Assembly: GCA_900542355.1 (NCBI GenBank)
Contig: UQNE01000001.1
Location: 62,001-126,000 of the forward strand
Origin: an uncultured Bacteroidales bacterium
Lineage (GTDB): Bacteria; Bacteroidota; Bacteroidia; Bacteroidales; Paludibacteraceae
Length of the DNA stretch: 64,000 nucleotides
Reading direction: 5' to 3'
Under the pieces are notes generated by a model. The model searched no databases. It saw nothing but the letters and a program-made list of their open reading frames with translations, and was not told the origin of the DNA. Shown here piece after piece: positions 61,031 through 64,000 of this stretch (positions within the stretch are counted from its first letter, which is position 1; every line of letters begins with the position of its first letter). The position numbers and the translations under genes are program-made.

Positions 61031-64000
61031 TTATTCCATTGTTATTGACAGTGTAAGTCCTTGGAGTTCGTGCAAGAGGACATTGAGCGATTCGGGGAGT
61101 CCCGGTGTCGGGAACGGTTCACCCTTAACGATAGCCTCGTAGGTACGAGCACGCCCGGTAACATCATCAGACTTAACGGTAAGAATCTCTTGAAGGGTAT
61201 GAGCGGCACCGTGTGCTTCGAGTGCCCAAACCTCCATCTCACCGAAACGCTGACCACCGAATTGTGCTTTACCACCAAGAGGCTGTTGAGTGATAAGACT
61301 GTACGGACCGATTGAACGGGCGTGCATCTTGTCATCAACCATGTGTCCTAACTTCATGAAATAGGTAACACCGACGGTAGCCATCTGATCGAAAGGTTCG
61401 CCCGATTCGCCATCATAGAGTTGGGTCTTACCGGCACGCGGAAGTCCTGCTTTGTCGGTCCATTCGTCCAACTGGTCGAGGGTACAACCATCGAAGATAG
61501 GCGTAGCAAACTTAACGCCGAGTTCTTGACCAGCCCAACCGAGTACGGCCTCGAAGATCTGACCGATGTTCATACGTGAAGGCACACCCATCGGGTTCAA
61601 GACGATATCTACCGGTGTACCATCTGCCAAGTACGGCATATCCTCTACGCGGACGATCTTGCTGACAATACCTTTGTTACCGTGGCGACCCGCCATCTTA
61701 TCACCCACACGAATCTTACGGCTCTTAGCGATATAAACCTTAGCCATTTGAATGATACCATTGGGCAATTCATCACCAATAGTGAGATTGAACTTGCGGC
61801 GTTTGAGGTCGGCATCCAACTCCTTATATTTAGCGATGTAGTTCATGATACACTGTGCAGCCAACTCATTCTTATGCTCATCGCTTGTCCAACCTTCGAG
61901 CATAACAGATTGGAAATCAATCATACCAAGACGCTCTTTGGTAAAGTGTTGCCCCTTAGATATGAGTTCGGTACCGACAGTATCCTTGACAGAAACAGCA
62001 GGTTTATTCTCCAAAATCTTTGCCAATTTGCTAATCAGCAACTCGCGCAAAGCGTCAGCCTGCTCGGTGAATTCGGCATCCATCTTAGCGATTGCCTCTT
62101 TGTCCTCCATCTTAGCCTTGCGGTCTTTGATAGCACGAGTATAGAGTTTCTTGCCGATGATCACACCCTCCAACGAAGGACTGGCCTTGAGGCTGGCATC
62201 CTTAACATCACCTGCTTTATCACCGAAGATGGCTTTGAGCAGTTTCTCTTCAGGCGAAGGATCTGTTTCACCCTTAGGAGTAATCTTACCGACGAGGATG
62301 TCGCCCGGGCGGATATGAGCACCTATACGAATGATACCATTCTCATCCAGGTCTTTGGTAGCATCTTCGCTAACATTAGGAATATCAGCCGTGAACTCCT
62401 CCATACCACGCTTGGTCTCGCGCACCTCGAGCAGTTGCTCTACGACATGGACAGAGGTGTACATATCCTCGCGCACGATACGCTCACTGAGGACGATAGC
62501 ATCCTCATAATTGTAACCCTTCCAAGGAATGTATGCAACCTTGAGGTTTTTACCAAGAGCCAACTCACCGCCTTGGGTAGCATAACCCTCGGTGAGAATC
62601 TGACCTTTCTCTACGCGGTCACCTTTGCGAACGATAGGATGGAGGTCGATCGTGGTATTTTGGTTGGTTTTCTCAAACTTAGGCAGTTTGTACTCTTTTT
62701 CTGCGGACTCGAAAGAAACGAACTCTTCCTCATCGGTGCGATCATATTTGATACGGATGACATCTGCATCAACATAAGTAACCAAACCTGCGCCTTCTGC
62801 CTCCACTTGGGTACGACTATCCTTAACTAACTGCTCCTCGATGCCGGTACCGACAATAGGTGCCTCGCTGGTGATCAAAGGTACAGCCTGACGCATCATG
62901 TTCGATCCCATCAAGGCACGGTGGGCATCATCGTGCTCCAAGAACGGAATAAGTGCGGCAGCGACAGAAGCAATCTGGCAAGGAGCCACATCCATCAAAT
63001 CGACTTGCTCTGGCTCTACAACGGGGAAGTCGGCACCAAGACGCGATTTTACTTTGTTACGAACGAACTTACCATCCTTATCCAAAGGTGCGTTACCTTG
63101 CGCAACGATTTTCTCTTCTTCGTCCTCTGCACTGAAATACTGAATATGGTCGTTATCCAAATCGACCACACCATTTTCAGCCTTACGATAAGGGGTCTCA
63201 ATGAAACCGAGGTCGTTGATTTTGGCATAGATACACAACGATGAAATCAGACCGATGTTCGGTCCTTCAGGGGTCTCGATAGGACAGAGACGACCATAGT
63301 GCGTATAGTGGACATCTCGCACCTCAAATCCGGCACGATCACGGCTCAGACCACCGGGACCGAGGGCAGACATACGGCGCTCGTGGGTAATCTCAGCCAG
63401 CGGGTTTTGCTGATCCATGAACTGGCTCAACGCATTGGTTCCGAAATAGGAATTGATAATCGAAGAAATCGACTTTGCGTTGATCAGATCGGTAGGGGTA
63501 AACACCTCATTATCACGCACATTCATGCGTTCACGCACGGTACGCGCCATACGCGCAAGACCTACACCAAACTGGTTGTAGAGTTGCTCACCGACGGTGC
63601 GGACACGGCGGTTGGACAAGTGGTCGATATCATCTACCTCCGCATTGGAGTTGATGAGTTCTACCAAGTATTTGATAATCTCGATAATGTCCTCTTTGGT
63701 CAAGACGCGGACATCATCGGGGATAGACATATTCAACTTGCGGTTGATACGATAACGCCCTACTTCACCGAGATCGTAGCGTTTTTGCGAGAAGAACAGG
63801 TTTTGTATCATCTCACGAGCCGTAGCATCATCAGCAGGCTCCGCATTACGCAACTGGCGATAGATATACAAAACGGCCTCTTTCTCGGTTTTGGTGGGGT
63901 CTTTTTGCAATGTATTGAATATGATCGAGTAGTCGCTCTCGCGATTCTCATCCTTATGCAAAAGAACAGACTTGCTACCGGAATCAAGGATAGCATCGAT
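61031..64000 (-). CDS. rpoB: RNA polymerase beta subunit, C-terminal part (5' end outside window)
   Basis: The frame is open to the window edge at 64000. About 990 C-terminal residues are visible of a protein that is usually near 1270 in this phylum. Diagnostic segments are the rifampicin-pocket region (SQFMDQQNPLAEITHERRMS, ALGPGGLSRDRAGFEVRDVH), GRLCPIETPEGPNIGLISSL, and the C-terminal clamp QRFGEMEVWALEAHGAAHTL. The end is LHELQGLTLSITME. No interruptions are seen. Confidence 0.98.
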   Translation of the reverse strand: MDAILDSGSKSVLLHKDENRESDYSIIFNTLQKDPTKTEKEAVLYIYRQLRNAEPADDATAREMIQNLFFSQKRYDLGEVGRYRINRKLNMSIPDDVRVLTKEDIIEIIKYLVELINSNAEVDDIDHLSNRRVRTVGEQLYNQFGVGLARMARTVRERMNVRDNEVFTPTDLINAKSISSIINSYFGTNALSQFMDQQNPLAEITHERRMSALGPGGLSRDRAGFEVRDVHYTHYGRLCPIETPEGPNIGLISSLCIYAKINDLGFIETPYRKAENGVVDLDNDHIQYFSAEDEEEKIVAQGNAPLDKDGKFVRNKVKSRLGADFPVVEPEQVDLMDVAPCQIASVAAALIPFLEHDDAHRALMGSNMMRQAVPLITSEAPIVGTGIEEQLVKDSRTQVEAEGAGLVTYVDADVIRIKYDRTDEEEFVSFESAEKEYKLPKFEKTNQNTTIDLHPIVRKGDRVEKGQILTEGYATQGGELALGKNLKVAYIPWKGYNYEDAIVLSERIVREDMYTSVHVVEQLLEVRETKRGMEEFTADIPNVSEDATKDLDENGIIRIGAHIRPGDILVGKITPKGETDPSPEEKLLKAIFGDKAGDVKDASLKASPSLEGVIIGKKLYTRAIKDRKAKMEDKEAIAKMDAEFTEQADALRELLISKLAKILENKPAVSVKDTVGTELISKGQHFTKERLGMIDFQSVMLEGWTSDEHKNELAAQCIMNYIAKYKELDADLKRRKFNLTIGDELPNGIIQMAKVYIAKSRKIRVGDKMAGRHGNKGIVSKIVRVEDMPYLADGTPVDIVLNPMGVPSRMNIGQIFEAVLGWAGQELGVKFATPIFDGCTLDQLDEWTDKAGLPRAGKTQLYDGESGEPFDQMATVGVTYFMKLGHMVDDKMHARSIGPYSLITQQPLGGKAQFGGQRFGEMEVWALEAHGAAHTLQEILTVKSDDVTGRARTYEAIVKGEPFPTPGLPESLNVLLHELQGLTLSITME

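Overview
The window comes from a member of the Bacteroidota, most likely order Bacteroidales. The evidence is repeated use of the TTTG / TAnnTTTG promoter pair with spacers near 20 bp, few strong Shine-Dalgarno sites, SPII lipoproteins, a C-terminal tail of a type found on secreted Bacteroidales proteins, and the sequence character of the ribosomal and Fts proteins. No tRNA or rRNA gene and no CRISPR array was found.

Left arm, 1-9,180, mostly + strand. It starts with the 3' end of a secreted-protein gene. A structured RNA resembling 6S RNA follows, with its own promoter and terminator, and then a voltage-gated channel with an atypical pore. Next is an accessory cluster: two very small basic or Lys-rich proteins, two coiled-coil proteins, an OmpA-domain protein with one membrane helix, a GIY-YIG nuclease, two small orphans, a large lipoprotein, and two paralogous ~100-residue proteins, one near each end. 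I cannot match this cluster to a described system. From 9,272 to 10,804 a short minus-strand operon encodes two lipoproteins and two small membrane proteins.

Ribosomal block, 11,520-31,748, minus strand. In transcription order: rpsL-rpsG-fusA, rpsJ-rplC-rplD-rplW-rplB-rpsS-rplV-rpsC-rplP-rpmC-rpsQ, rplN-rplX-rplE-rpsN, then after an unusual 377-bp spacer rpsH-rplF-rplR-rpsE-rpmD-rplO-secY-map-infA-rpmJ-rpsM-rpsK-rpsD-rpoA-rplQ, and finally asnS. The C-minus (zinc-free) forms of L36 and S14 are used.

Middle, 31,749-47,990. A 1.3-kb repeat-rich spacer leads into lepA, followed by a NhaD/ArsB-type antiporter, a YqeY-DedA pair, a Wzz-like membrane protein, the cell-wall/division operon murC-ftsQ-ftsA-ftsZ, dnaK, and a ResB-CcsA cytochrome c maturation gene that is interrupted by one in-frame TAG.

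Right arm, 48,001-64,000, minus strand. A five-gene defence operon has a type III-like methyltransferase (Mod) and helicase-nuclease (Res), a 70-residue protein, a DndD-like SMC ATPase, and a HerA-like ATPase whose N-terminus resembles DndE. No sulfur-transfer genes are present. Upstream of it are rpoC and a partial rpoB. The intergenic regions carry several dispersed repeat families, including an element seen with either 3 x 11 bp or 0 x 11 bp of internal repeat.
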